DNA of 62,133 nucleotides, taken from assembly GCF_016785185.1 (NCBI RefSeq), contig NZ_JAEKDY010000006.1. The stretch is one strand, 5' to 3'. Shown here piece after piece: positions 16,170 to 24,585 of the stretch. The position numbers and the translations under genes are program-made. Source of the DNA: Heyndrickxia sporothermodurans. GTDB lineage: Bacteria; Bacillota; Bacilli; Bacillales; Bacillaceae_C. The notes below the pieces were generated by a model. It was not told where the DNA came from and ran no database searches. It worked only from the letters and a program-made list of their open reading frames with translations. Position 1 is the stretch's first letter. Every line of letters starts with the position of its first letter.

Positions 16170-17297
16170 GTGGGAGTAAAATTAATGAATTCTAAAGAAG
16201 TGACGAAAAAGGTAATAAAGAAAGAAGAACTTTTTATATTGGATGTTCGTAATCAAAATGATTTTAAGGATTGGAAGATTGAAGGAGAGAAGTTTGAGTA
16301 TTTAAATATCCCCTATTTCGAATTGCTTGATGGTGTAGAAGGAATTTTAAATCAACTACCAAAAGATAAAGAAATATTGGTTGTCTGTGCAAAGGAAGGG
16401 TCTTCTGTAATGGTGGCTGAAATGTTATCAGAGTATGGGGTGTCCGTGTCTTATCTACAAGGTGGGATGAAAGCATGGAGTGAGTATTTAGAACCGATTA
16501 AAGTGGGTGACTTAAAAAATGGCGGTGAGCTCTATCAATTTGTCCGAATCGGTAAAGGTTGCCTGTCTTATATGTTAGTATCAAATGGTGAAGCAGCTAT
16601 TATCGATGCGACACGGATGACAGATATGTATATTGATTTTGCGAGAGATATTAATGCAAAAGTTGTTCATGTATTCGATACACATTTACATGCGGATCAT
16701 ATTTCCGGGGGAAGAAAAATTGCAGAGTTAACGGGTGCAAGTTATTGGCTGCCTCCAAAAGATGCGGAGGAAGTAACTTTTAACTACAATCCACTAGAAA
16801 ATAATAATCATATTATGATAGGAAACACAACACTGTCTATTCAAGCGTTGTACTCTCCAGGGCATACAATTGGATCAACTTCTTTTATTGTGGATGAACA
16901 GTATTTACTATCAGGTGATATTTTGTTTATCGACTCAATTGGAAGACCGGATTTAGCAGGATTAGCCGAAGACTGGGTAGGTGATTTAAGAGAAACCCTT
17001 TACCGACGTTATAAAGAATTGTCACAAGCGTTAATAGTGCTTCCTGCACATTTTATGGTTGTTTCTGAGTTGAACGCAGATGGCAGTGTTTCTGAAAAAT
17101 TAGGTACATTATTTGAAAATAATCATGGCTTAAATCTTTCAAATGAATATGAGTTCAATAAATTAGTGACAGAAAATTTACCACCACAGCCTAATTCTTA
17201 TCAAGAGATTCGTGAGACAAATATGGGGAAAGTGACACCTGATATAGAAAAACAACGGGAAATGGAAATTGGTCCAAACCGTTGTGCGGTACGATAA
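16170..17297 (+). CDS. yrkH: Rhodanese-persulfide dioxygenase fusion (CstB/YrkH-like)
   Basis: A 375-residue fusion. The N-terminal rhodanese (about 10-110) has LFILDVRNQNDFKDWKIEGE and a Cys-containing loop VVCAKEGSSV. The metallo-beta-lactamase domain (about 115-330) is of the ETHE1 persulfide-dioxygenase type: HLHADHISGG, SPGHTIGST, GDILFIDSIGRPDLAG and LPAHF. It probably oxidises persulfides to sulfite with a mononuclear iron. In Staphylococcus CstB the dioxygenase domain comes first. Here the order is reversed. The start may be GTG at 16170 or ATG at 16185. Both have plausible ribosome sites. Confidence 0.88.
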   Translation: MGVKLMNSKEVTKKVIKKEELFILDVRNQNDFKDWKIEGEKFEYLNIPYFELLDGVEGILNQLPKDKEILVVCAKEGSSVMVAEMLSEYGVSVSYLQGGMKAWSEYLEPIKVGDLKNGGELYQFVRIGKGCLSYMLVSNGEAAIIDATRMTDMYIDFARDINAKVVHVFDTHLHADHISGGRKIAELTGASYWLPPKDAEEVTFNYNPLENNNHIMIGNTTLSIQALYSPGHTIGSTSFIVDEQYLLSGDILFIDSIGRPDLAGLAEDWVGDLRETLYRRYKELSQALIVLPAHFMVVSELNADGSVSEKLGTLFENNHGLNLSNEYEFNKLVTENLPPQPNSYQEIRETNMGKVTPDIEKQREMEIGPNRCAVR

Positions 17298-17315
17298 ATA
17301 AATGGAGGTAAGATT

Positions 17316-17546
17316 ATGATGGATATAGCGAAATTTTTAGATGCAAAAGGTTTAGCATGCCCAATGCCAATCGTTAGAACGAAAAAGGCAATGGCTGAAT
17401 TACAAGTGGGGCAAATACTTGAAATACATGTAACAGATAAAGGGGCAAAAAATGACTTGGCTGCATGGTCCAAGTCCGGTGGTCATGAGTTGTTAAAAGT
17501 TGAAGAAGACAATGATCTATTGAAGTTTTGGATTAAAAAGGGATAA
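17316..17546 (+). CDS. yrkI: TusA-family sulfur carrier protein
   Basis: A 76-residue TusA/YeeD/SirA-like protein with LDAKGLACPMPIVRTKK carrying the sulfur-accepting Cys of the CPMP motif, then TDKGAKNDLAAWSKSGGHELL. It is nearly a paralogue of the TusA half of the fusion gene at 15561 (same CPMPIV motif and order of conserved residues). It should carry a persulfide between donor enzymes and the dioxygenase. It follows yrkH by 18 bp with TGGAGG before tandem ATG codons (17316, 17319), and is followed by an intrinsic terminator. Confidence 0.9.
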   Translation: MMDIAKFLDAKGLACPMPIVRTKKAMAELQVGQILEIHVTDKGAKNDLAAWSKSGGHELLKVEEDNDLLKFWIKKG

Positions 17547-17552
17547 TAGGAA

Positions 17553-17577
17553 GGGAACCATGTTAGGTTCCCTTTTT
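17553..17577 (+). terminator. Terminator between yrkI and yrkJ
   Basis: GGGAACC-ATGTTA-GGTTCCC followed by TTTTT, running directly into the GAGGAGG ribosome site of yrkJ. Expression of the exporter requires read-through or antitermination. Confidence 0.8.
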
Positions 17578-17590
17578 GAGGAGGTGCTAC

Positions 17591-18370
17591 ATGGATTTTA
17601 GTTTTATTATAACTATTTTTATGATTGGTTTTGTGGGTTCCTTTATATCTGGAATGCTAGGTATCGGTGGAGCAATTATTAATTATCCAATGTTATTATA
17701 TATACCAGCGATGCTTGGGGTCGCTCATTTCAGTGCTCACGGCGTGTCGAGTATAACTGCTATTCAGGTGTTTTTTGGAACATTAAGTGGTGTTTGGGCT
17801 TATCGAAAGGGTGGCTATTTAAATAAAACATTGATTGCCTATATGGGGATTAGTGTTTTAATTGGAAGTTTTATAGGTGGATTTGCAACTAAATCCTTTA
17901 CTGAGAGTGGGATTAATTTAGTTTATGGAATCCTAGCCTTAATTGCTGTAATAATGATGTTTGTACCTAGAAGGAAAATTGACGATAAGCCTCTTGGCGA
18001 GGTGAAGTTTAATAAATGGTTTGCTGCAATACTCGCATTTGTAGTTGGATTAGGTGCGGGGATAGTTGGTGCAGGAGGAGCATTTTTATTAGTACCGATT
18101 ATGCTCGTCGTATTAAAAATTCCAACGAGAATGACCATTGCTTCATCTTTAGCTATAACCTTTATATCATCTATAGGGTCTGTCACGGGTAAGCTATCCA
18201 CCGGTCAAGTAGAAATAATCCCTTCAATTATTGTGGTAGTAGCAAGTTTAATTGCCTCTCCATTAGGCGTGACTCTTGGCAAGAAAGTAAATACTAAAAT
18301 GCTTCAAATCATTCTTGGCATCATGATATTTGCCACAGCCATAAAAATATGGTTCGATATCCTAAAGTAA
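17591..18370 (+). CDS. yrkJ: TauE/SafE-family sulfite exporter
   Basis: A 259-residue membrane protein with about eight hydrophobic segments of the TauE/SafE anion exporter family. Each half has the glycine-rich motif of the family: SFISGMLGIGGAIINYPMLL in the first and VGLGAGIVGAGGAFLLVPIM in the second. As the last gene of a persulfide-oxidation operon it most likely exports sulfite made by the dioxygenase. ATG at 17591 behind GAGGAGG is the start. A TTG at 17576 lies within the preceding terminator and is rejected. Confidence 0.88.
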   Translation: MDFSFIITIFMIGFVGSFISGMLGIGGAIINYPMLLYIPAMLGVAHFSAHGVSSITAIQVFFGTLSGVWAYRKGGYLNKTLIAYMGISVLIGSFIGGFATKSFTESGINLVYGILALIAVIMMFVPRRKIDDKPLGEVKFNKWFAAILAFVVGLGAGIVGAGGAFLLVPIMLVVLKIPTRMTIASSLAITFISSIGSVTGKLSTGQVEIIPSIIVVVASLIASPLGVTLGKKVNTKMLQIILGIMIFATAIKIWFDILK

Positions 18371-18379
18371 AAAATATTC

Positions 18380-18438
18380 AAAAAGGTGTCAGGCACCTCT
18401 CGTGGACAAATGTCCACATACGGTGCCTGACACCTTTT
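18380..18438. repeat. Long dispersed hairpin, GGTGTCAGGC family, copy 2
   Basis: The same design as the copy at 14158: AAAAGGTGTCAGGCACC pairs with GGTGCCTGACACCTTTT around GTGGAC-AAAT-GTCCAC. It lies between convergent yrkJ and pepT. Its terminal T-run supplies the pepT stop codon (18437-18439) and it can act as a bidirectional terminator. Confidence 0.88.
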
Positions 18439-19669
18439 ATGCTTTTTCTTCAAACATTTTTGTAATTTCAACGATTACTTTTGTTGCTTTGATCATATTA
18501 TCGACTGAAATGTACTCGAATTTACCGTGGAAGTTTTCACCGCCGGTAAATATATTTGGTGTTGGAAGCCCCATGTAGGATAATTGGGATCCGTCTGTAC
18601 CACCGCGAATTGGTGAAACAATAGGCTCAATATCTAAGCGTTTCATTGCGTCATATGCAATGTCAACAATATGTTTAACAGGTTCAATTTTATCTTTCAT
18701 ATTATAATATTGATCATTCATTTCTAAAGTGATGTTCTTTTCTCCATATTTAGCTTTTAAATCATTTACAATCCGCTCTAAATTTGCCTTTTTCGCAACG
18801 AATTTTTCTTTATTATGATCCCTGATGATATAGCTCATTTTTGTTAGTTCTACATCGCCAGTCATGGAAAGCAAATGATAAAAGCCATCGTATCCTTCGG
18901 TATGTTCAGGTGCCTCTTCTTGCGGAAGCATGTTTTGTAGTTCCATTGCAATTTTAAGGGAGTTAACCATTTTGTCTTTAGCAGAACCAGGGTGAATATT
19001 GTTTCCGTTTATTGTCACTTTTGCCCCAGCAGCATTAAAGCTTTCATATTCTAGTTCTCCTAATGGTCCACCATCTACTGTATATGCATAACTTGCATTG
19101 AATGCAGGAACATCAAATTTATGTGGCCCTCTTCCAATCTCTTCATCAGGTGTAAAGGCTACTCGCACTTTTCCGTGTTTGATTTCTGGATGTTGAATTA
19201 AATAAGCCATTGCTGTCATAATTTCAGCAACTCCTGCTTTATTATCCGCACCGAGAAGGGTGGTTCCGTCTGTTGTAATTAGCGTATGTCCTTTGTAATT
19301 GGCTAGATTAGGAAAATTACTTGGAGACAGGACAATATGTAATGAGTCGTTTAAAACAATATCTTGCCCATCATAATTTTCAACTAATTGGGGCTTTACA
19401 TTTTTTCCTGTAAAGTCTGTCGCTGTGTCTACATGTGCTAAAAAGCCAATTGTAGGAACCTCTTTTTCTGTATTGGAAGGAAGGGTAGCCATCACATATC
19501 CATTTTCATCAATTGTGACTTCTTCCATGCCAATTTCTATTAATTCCTCTACGAGCATATGAAGAAGTGTCCATTGTCCTGGTGTAGAAGGACATGTTTC
19601 ACTCTCCTCGTTTGATTGAGTATCCACTTTTACAAAGGAAGTAAATCTTTTAATAATCTCGTCTTTCAT
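18437..19669 (-). CDS. pepT: Peptidase T (tripeptide aminopeptidase)
   Basis: A 410-residue M20-family zinc aminopeptidase that removes the N-terminal residue from tripeptides in the cytoplasm. Metal and catalytic residues are visible: GFLAHVDTATD (His/Asp), TDGTTLLGADNKAG (bridging Asp), FTPDEEIGRG (catalytic Glu pair), YTVDGGPLGELEYESFNAA, and IRGGTDGSQLSYMG with a final NFHGKFEY His. The length equals B. subtilis PepT. Of two in-frame ATGs three codons apart, only the second (19667-19669) is correctly spaced from GGGAGATG. The stop lies inside a dispersed hairpin repeat. Confidence 0.95.
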   Translation of the reverse strand: MKDEIIKRFTSFVKVDTQSNEESETCPSTPGQWTLLHMLVEELIEIGMEEVTIDENGYVMATLPSNTEKEVPTIGFLAHVDTATDFTGKNVKPQLVENYDGQDIVLNDSLHIVLSPSNFPNLANYKGHTLITTDGTTLLGADNKAGVAEIMTAMAYLIQHPEIKHGKVRVAFTPDEEIGRGPHKFDVPAFNASYAYTVDGGPLGELEYESFNAAGAKVTINGNNIHPGSAKDKMVNSLKIAMELQNMLPQEEAPEHTEGYDGFYHLLSMTGDVELTKMSYIIRDHNKEKFVAKKANLERIVNDLKAKYGEKNITLEMNDQYYNMKDKIEPVKHIVDIAYDAMKRLDIEPIVSPIRGGTDGSQLSYMGLPTPNIFTGGENFHGKFEYISVDNMIKATKVIVEITKMFEEKA

Positions 19670-19851
19670 TACATTCATCTCCCTGTTATCATAATATTTT
19701 CATTTTATCATGAACCTTTATACAAGGTACAATTCAAGTTTCGATCAAATGTAAGTAGAGTACATCGCTTTTTAAATATACAAAAAACTGAGATATTGTA
19801 TTTATAGGTAATTTAGTCTATATTTATAGTAAAATAGCTGCTTTTTTCCTA

Positions 19852-19881
19852 TTGGTGAAATAATTAATAGTTTAAGATAAT
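19852..19881 (+). promoter_or_regulatory. Promoter of the chemoreceptor gene
   Basis: TTGGTG (19852-19857) and GATAAT (19876-19881) are separated by 18 bp. The predicted start point near 19888 is at the edge of a cre site. Confidence 0.5.
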
Positions 19882-19888
19882 AAATGAT

Positions 19889-19902
19889 AGTAAGCGTTTA
19901 CA
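19889..19902. promoter_or_regulatory. CcpA-binding cre site
   Basis: AGTAAGCGTTTACA matches the catabolite-responsive element consensus TGWAAGCGYTWWCA at 13 of 14 positions. It overlaps the predicted transcription start of the chemoreceptor, a position expected for glucose repression by CcpA. Confidence 0.7.
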
Positions 19903-19926
19903 TTACGCGTTCAAGGGGAGAATGGA

Positions 19927-21173
19927 ATGTCGCTGTTAAAGTATATTATTCGAACATTAATAGTCGCGGTGTATTCTTAATCGTTTTAGGGGTATGTATC
20001 TTCAATCACTTATCCTTTAATGCGAGTCTCATGACGATGATAGGAGCGGCCATATGTGGCATTATTCTTGGGACGCTTTCTGCTTTTCTTAACCATAAAC
20101 GATTTATCGCCCCTATCGAAGTGATTGTTGAACATATTCATCAGCTAACAAATGGAAAATTGGGCGCAAGAACTGAGCTCTCCGAAGCGGGCATGCTAAA
20201 AGGGATTGCCAAATCCCTCAATGAAATGACAGAAACATGGGAATCAATTATTAATAAAGTAAATGAAACATCCTATCAAGTTGCTTTCTTGTCAGAAGAA
20301 TTATCTGCTAAAGCAGGGCAAACTACAGCGGCAACAAAACAGGTAACAACAACCATTCATGAAGTGGCAATCGGTTCAGAAAAACAAGTCCAAAGTGTGG
20401 AGAAAAGCTCTCAAATTGTCGCGGAAATGTCAGCAAGTGCAAATCAGATTGCATCAAATGCTCAAATTGTTTCTTCTACAGCGAACGAGACGTTAAAAGT
20501 TGCGGGACAGGGAAATGAAAAAATTCAAAATGCAGTAGCTCAAATGAATTCCATCCACGAAACGGTAAATGGACTTTCCGATGTTATTCAAGAATTAGGA
20601 GAGCGTTCTGAACAGATTGGCCAAATCGTAAAAGTGATTACAGGAATTGCTGATCAGACAAATCTTCTCGCACTTAACGCAGCAATTGAAGCGGCTCGAG
20701 CAGGTGAACATGGGAAAGGTTTTGCAGTTGTTGCAGATGAAGTGAGAAAATTAGCTGAACAATCAGCTTTATCATCAAAACAAATTACAAATCTTATACA
20801 AACAATCCAGGTTGAAACTTCAAAAGCAGTGACATCAATGGAGCGAGCAACAAAAGAAGTATTTGAAGGAATTGATGTTGTTCATTTTGCGGGAGAAGCT
20901 TTCTATATGATTCAAGAATCGGTACAAACAGTCACTAAACAGATTCAAGAAGTGTCTGCAGCATCTGAACAAATGTCCACTGGTGTTACTCATGTGGCGC
21001 ATTCAATTGAGGAAATTACCAGTGTTTCTGAAACAAATGCTGCAGGAACACAGACGGTATCCGCTGCTGCTGAACAGCAATTAGCTTCGATGGAGGAAAT
21101 CACTTCATCCACTTTCACCTTAGCTAAAGTGGCTGAAGAATTACAGCAACTGACAAAAAAATTTAATGTATAA
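19927..21173 (+). pseudogene. Methyl-accepting chemotaxis protein, N-terminal frameshift
   Basis: A transducer with two short membrane segments, a HAMP-like region and a complete signalling domain: GIADQTNLLALNAAIEAARAGEHGKGFAVVADEVRKLAE is the conserved hairpin tip (read in two parts around residues 245-285). The continuous frame starts at 19884 inside the promoter/cre region and has no ribosome site. A proper start, ATG at 19927 behind AAGGGGAG, opens MSLLKYIIRTLIVAVY and hits TAA at 19978. Adding one T near 19974 joins it to FLIVLGVCIFNHLSF, giving a natural first membrane helix and about 415 residues. Mutation and sequencing error are both possible. The extracellular sensor region is almost absent. 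Confidence 0.72.
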
Positions 21174-21177
21174 GCAA

Positions 21178-21211
21178 AAAAGTTTAAGAAAGGATCCTTT
21201 CTTAAACTTTT
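21178..21211. terminator. Bidirectional palindromic terminator
   Basis: AAAGTTTAAGAAAGGA and its perfect complement form a long AT-rich palindrome flanked by A and T runs, between the chemoreceptor gene and convergent MATE gene. Confidence 0.75.
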
Positions 21212-21251
21212 GCTGTTTTAAGGGTTGTAAACCCACTTCTAAACTCGTTTA

Positions 21252-22625
21252 TTATGACGAAGCTTTTGCCACTTCTGTACGAATCATTAATGCTTTCCGT
21301 TCCCACGGCTTAGTCATCCATCTTCTTAAGGCGAAGCTTCCCCTAAACCATTCGTCTGCCCCTTGTGCAATCCAAATTCCTAATAGTCCAAGTTCAAAAT
21401 GCACTCCAAGTAAGTAGCTTAGTACAACGGCAACTCCCCACATAGAAATGATTCCGATAATGACAGGGAAACGAACATCTCCGGCAGATTTCAATGAACT
21501 CATTAGAACGATATTCATTGCTCTTCCAGGCTCAACAACGACAATCGCCCATAAAACAGGAAGCCCGATTGCGATTATTTCCTGATTTTCGGTAAAGAGC
21601 TTTAATACTGGCGAACCAACTAGGGCTAATAGGAGAGAAGCAATAAAGGATGCACAAATCGCAATTTTTAAAGTCTTAATTCCCCTTTGTAATGCGCGTT
21701 CATATTGCTTGCCACCAATATAACGGGCAACTAATAGCTGAGTCCCTTGTGCGATGGCTAATGTGAACAAATAGCAAATCATAGAAAGATTTAATAAATA
21801 AATTCGCGAAGCTAGCGCTGAAGTACCGATAGTGACAACAAACCCAGTAATAACTAACTGTGATAATTGATAAGACAGATTTTCACCCGCGGATGGTATC
21901 CCGATAGCAAGAAGGCTTTTAACGTCTTCTTTTTTTGCATGAAATATATCCTTAATCGTTAGGGTTAAAGAAAGTCTTTTATAAACAAAATAAATAAGTG
22001 CTACAACCGCAAAAATTCGGGCGGCGAACATTGCCCAGGAAACGCCGATTACACCTGTAATTGGAAGGCCCATTATGCCTGTAGTCGCGAGGATATTCCC
22101 ACCAATACTAATTAAATCCATAATAACAGTGACGATCATTGATTCTTTTGTATATCCATGGCTTCTAAGGACAGCACTTAAAGCAAGTGACAATGATTCA
22201 AGAAAAAGTGATGCCCCGACGATACGGACAAAAATAAGTCCATAATCAAATACTTTACCGTGAATATCAAATAAACGAAGTAAATGTTCACCAAACAAAA
22301 ATACGATAACAGCAATGATTAATCCGAACCAGAAATTTAAGCCAAAAACGGAGCGTGAAAGCTGTCTTGCTTTTTTAAATTGCTTTGCACCAATATTTTG
22401 GCTAATTAAAACAGTTGCCCCAATTGAGGTAACGGTAAACACTAATATAAATATATTTAGTAATTGGTTTGCCACCCCCACACCGGATGCAGCATCATCG
22501 GAATAGTGACTGAGCATCAGTGTAGCCATAATCCCCATTCCCATGTGCAACGTTAGTTCGATTAAAAGCGGCCAAGTTATATTGAACAGAGTCTGCTCTT
22601 GAAATTTATTTGTATCAGCATTCAA
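21252..22625 (-). CDS. MATE-family efflux transporter
   Basis: A MATE exporter of about 457 residues with twelve predicted membrane helices in two homologous halves, exporting drugs or metabolites against Na+ or H+. The segment TWPLLIELTLHMGMGIMATLMLSHY opens the first helix (given here as a landmark), and the C-terminal family pattern GIWIAQGADEWFRGSFALRRW is clear. The longest frame starts at 22664, but TTG at 22623-22625 follows AGGAGAATCATTA with correct spacing and gives the usual length. The substrate is unknown. It is a single-gene unit. Confidence 0.87.
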   Translation of the reverse strand: MNADTNKFQEQTLFNITWPLLIELTLHMGMGIMATLMLSHYSDDAASGVGVANQLLNIFILVFTVTSIGATVLISQNIGAKQFKKARQLSRSVFGLNFWFGLIIAVIVFLFGEHLLRLFDIHGKVFDYGLIFVRIVGASLFLESLSLALSAVLRSHGYTKESMIVTVIMDLISIGGNILATTGIMGLPITGVIGVSWAMFAARIFAVVALIYFVYKRLSLTLTIKDIFHAKKEDVKSLLAIGIPSAGENLSYQLSQLVITGFVVTIGTSALASRIYLLNLSMICYLFTLAIAQGTQLLVARYIGGKQYERALQRGIKTLKIAICASFIASLLLALVGSPVLKLFTENQEIIAIGLPVLWAIVVVEPGRAMNIVLMSSLKSAGDVRFPVIIGIISMWGVAVVLSYLLGVHFELGLLGIWIAQGADEWFRGSFALRRWMTKPWERKALMIRTEVAKASS

Positions 22626-22712
22626 TAATGATTCTCCTACTCTAAAATAATATACAAAATCCATTGTAACTCTATAGATATATTAGGGAAATAGAAAAAT
22701 ATGATATTTCAT

Positions 22713-22745
22713 AAAAAAGGATGAACGATGTGTAGTCGTCCATCC
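22713..22745 (-). terminator. Intrinsic terminator of the aldo/keto reductase gene
   Basis: On the minus strand GGATGGACGA pairs with TCGTTCATCC (one G-T pair) and is followed by TTTTTT. It starts 15 bp after the stop codon. Confidence 0.85.
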
Positions 22746-22760
22746 TAATTGCAAAATATA

Positions 22761-23693
22761 TTATTTGAAAATCCTATCTATTTTATCAATTTCCTCTTTC
22801 GATAATTGCACATTTAGGGTTGCTAAATTTCTTTTTACTTGGTCAGGCTGTTTCGCACCAGGAATGAGAGCGTCAATCGATTCACGTGTTAAATACCATG
22901 CAAGTACAACATGGGCGACCTCTGCTCCTTTTGCTTGAGCAATTTCCCGTACTTGTTCAACCTTTTCGAGATTTTTAATAAAGGTTTCGCCGGTAAATAA
23001 AGGGCTTTTTGCGCGACCGTCATTAAAGGTTGTATCCTTTGTATATTTACCCCCTAATAAGCCTGAAGCGAGCGGAAAATAAGGAACGAAAGAAATATTC
23101 GATTTTGCTGTATAAGGAAGAAGCTCTTTCTCAGCCTCACGTTTAAATAAATTGTATTCCGACTGCAATACATCTACATAGCCATCTTTATTTGCTTCCT
23201 TTAATTGCTCAATAGAAAAATTAGAAACACCGATTGCTCTTATTTTACCTTGGTCTTTCAATTCCTTTAATGCACCTACTGCTTCATCCTTAGGTGTGTC
23301 AGTATCGGGGAAGTGAATATAAAATAAATCAATATAGTCGGTTTGTAATCTTTTTAAGCTATCGTCCACAGCTGCTTTTAAGAATGCGGGGGAATTGTCC
23401 ATTACAATCTTGCCATCGACAAATTTATGCGCCCCTTTTGTAGCAATAATTGTATCTTGGCGCAATCCTTTTTCCTTTAATACTTCTCCAATTAATATTT
23501 CCGAACGTTCAGGGCCGTAAATGAAGGCTGTGTCCAAAAAGTTGATACCACTTTCAAGTGCTTCTCGAACAACATCCTTACCTGTTTCCTCCTTTAAATC
23601 CGGATAAATGTTATGACCACCTACAGCATTTGTACCAAGACCAATTGGATTGACATAAAGGTCTGTTTTTCCAAGCCTAACTCGTTTGTCCAT
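22761..23693 (-). CDS. Aldo/keto reductase
   Basis: A 310-residue NADPH-dependent TIM-barrel oxidoreductase. The AKR tetrad is complete: Asp and Tyr in NFLDTAFIYGPERSE, Lys in IIATKGAH and His in LFYIHFPD. The cofactor-binding IRAIGVSNFS and the C-terminal LIPGAKQPDQVKRN region are typical. It resembles the Bacillus IolS/YccK-type reductases. The physiological substrate is unknown. ATG is preceded by AAAGGAGAT. It is monocistronic. Confidence 0.9.
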   Translation of the reverse strand: MDKRVRLGKTDLYVNPIGLGTNAVGGHNIYPDLKEETGKDVVREALESGINFLDTAFIYGPERSEILIGEVLKEKGLRQDTIIATKGAHKFVDGKIVMDNSPAFLKAAVDDSLKRLQTDYIDLFYIHFPDTDTPKDEAVGALKELKDQGKIRAIGVSNFSIEQLKEANKDGYVDVLQSEYNLFKREAEKELLPYTAKSNISFVPYFPLASGLLGGKYTKDTTFNDGRAKSPLFTGETFIKNLEKVEQVREIAQAKGAEVAHVVLAWYLTRESIDALIPGAKQPDQVKRNLATLNVQLSKEEIDKIDRIFK

Positions 23694-23823
23694 TACCCTT
23701 CATCTCCTTTATTTGACTTATAGCCATCATATCAAAACAGCCCTATTCAAAAGTATTAATTTGCTCAAATATTTCCAACTGAAGTAGTGGGGATTTATAT
23801 AAAGTAACATATTGTGCAATGGA

Positions 23824-23847
23824 AAAGGCGTCTAGATAGACGCCTTT
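23824..23847 (-). terminator. Terminator of the DoxX gene
   Basis: AAAGGCGTCTAGATAGACGCCTTT is a near-perfect palindrome (given as 23824-23847) just past the stop codon, followed on the minus strand by TTCC. Confidence 0.65.
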
Positions 23848-23858
23848 GCAATTCCTAA

Positions 23859-24257
23859 CTATAGATTGTGGAAAAGTACATAGTCACCCGGTCCAATCAT
23901 TGCTACGCCAACAACAACCGCAATCAATACGAAATTATATTCAAAACCGTTATTTGTTAACCAATACCCATTACGTCCGTGAACGGACAGAATTGCGTCG
24001 ATCATAATAATAACAATTAGTCCGGCGCCGATCGGTGTAAATACACCCGCAGCAAAAAGTAATCCTCCGACTAACTCAAACAGCCCCGCTAAAATAGCCC
24101 AAATAGTGCCTCCCGGTTTGATTCCAATTGATTCAAGCCATTCACCGGTTTTACTAATGCCTGTTCCGCCGAACCAGCCAAATAATTTTTGCGCTCCATG
24201 ACCAACAAAAGTTAATCCAATAACAAGACGAATAATAAGTAATCCGATATCAGCCAT
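23859..24257 (-). CDS. DoxX-family membrane protein
   Basis: A 132-residue protein with four hydrophobic helices of the DoxX/DoxD family. The N-terminal LLIIRLVIGLTFVGHGAQKLFGWFGG and the second-helix GLFELVGGLLFAAGVFTPIG are characteristic (each a landmark, not an active site). Family members are small quinone-linked or redox-stress membrane proteins. Precise function is unsettled. Promoter elements lie in the gap upstream, which it shares with the divergent exporter gene. Its AGAGGGAC ribosome site precedes ATG. Confidence 0.85.
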   Translation of the reverse strand: MADIGLLIIRLVIGLTFVGHGAQKLFGWFGGTGISKTGEWLESIGIKPGGTIWAILAGLFELVGGLLFAAGVFTPIGAGLIVIIMIDAILSVHGRNGYWLTNNGFEYNFVLIAVVVGVAMIGPGDYVLFHNL

Positions 24258-24585
24258 AAAAGTCCCTCTTTCATATTCCTTATTTATGCGATAATAAGTC
24301 TAAGTTTTTTATGGTTATTAGTCAAAATAAGTGCAACCTATTTTAAAAAAAGCAACCTTTTGACTAGGAATTAATTAGGACTATTTCCCCGCTTATTCCC
24401 AAAATATTTTCTAATTACAGTATGAACGGAGGAGTATTTTTTATTCATCTTTAAAGGTATGTACGGTCGTGCCTATTTTTGAATAGCTGGGTGAACAGTA
24501 TTTCCCCATATAGGAAACCTGCCGTATAAAAACCTGGAAAGAATGAAAAATAGGACTTAGGAAATTAATGAAGGATGGTTAAGGA
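24258..24585. other. Divergent intergenic region with an inverted repeat
   Basis: 328 bp between the divergent DoxX and aromatic-exporter genes. TAGTCAAAA (24319-24327) and TTTTGACTA (24358-24366) form an inverted repeat enclosing two GCAACCT direct repeats (24333 and 24353). It could be a regulator site serving both promoters. No small gene with a ribosome site was found. Confidence 0.4.

Noticed and set aside
19884..19926. ATG at 19884 as start of the chemoreceptor
   Set aside because: It lies upstream of the predicted transcription start, overlaps the cre site and lacks a ribosome site.
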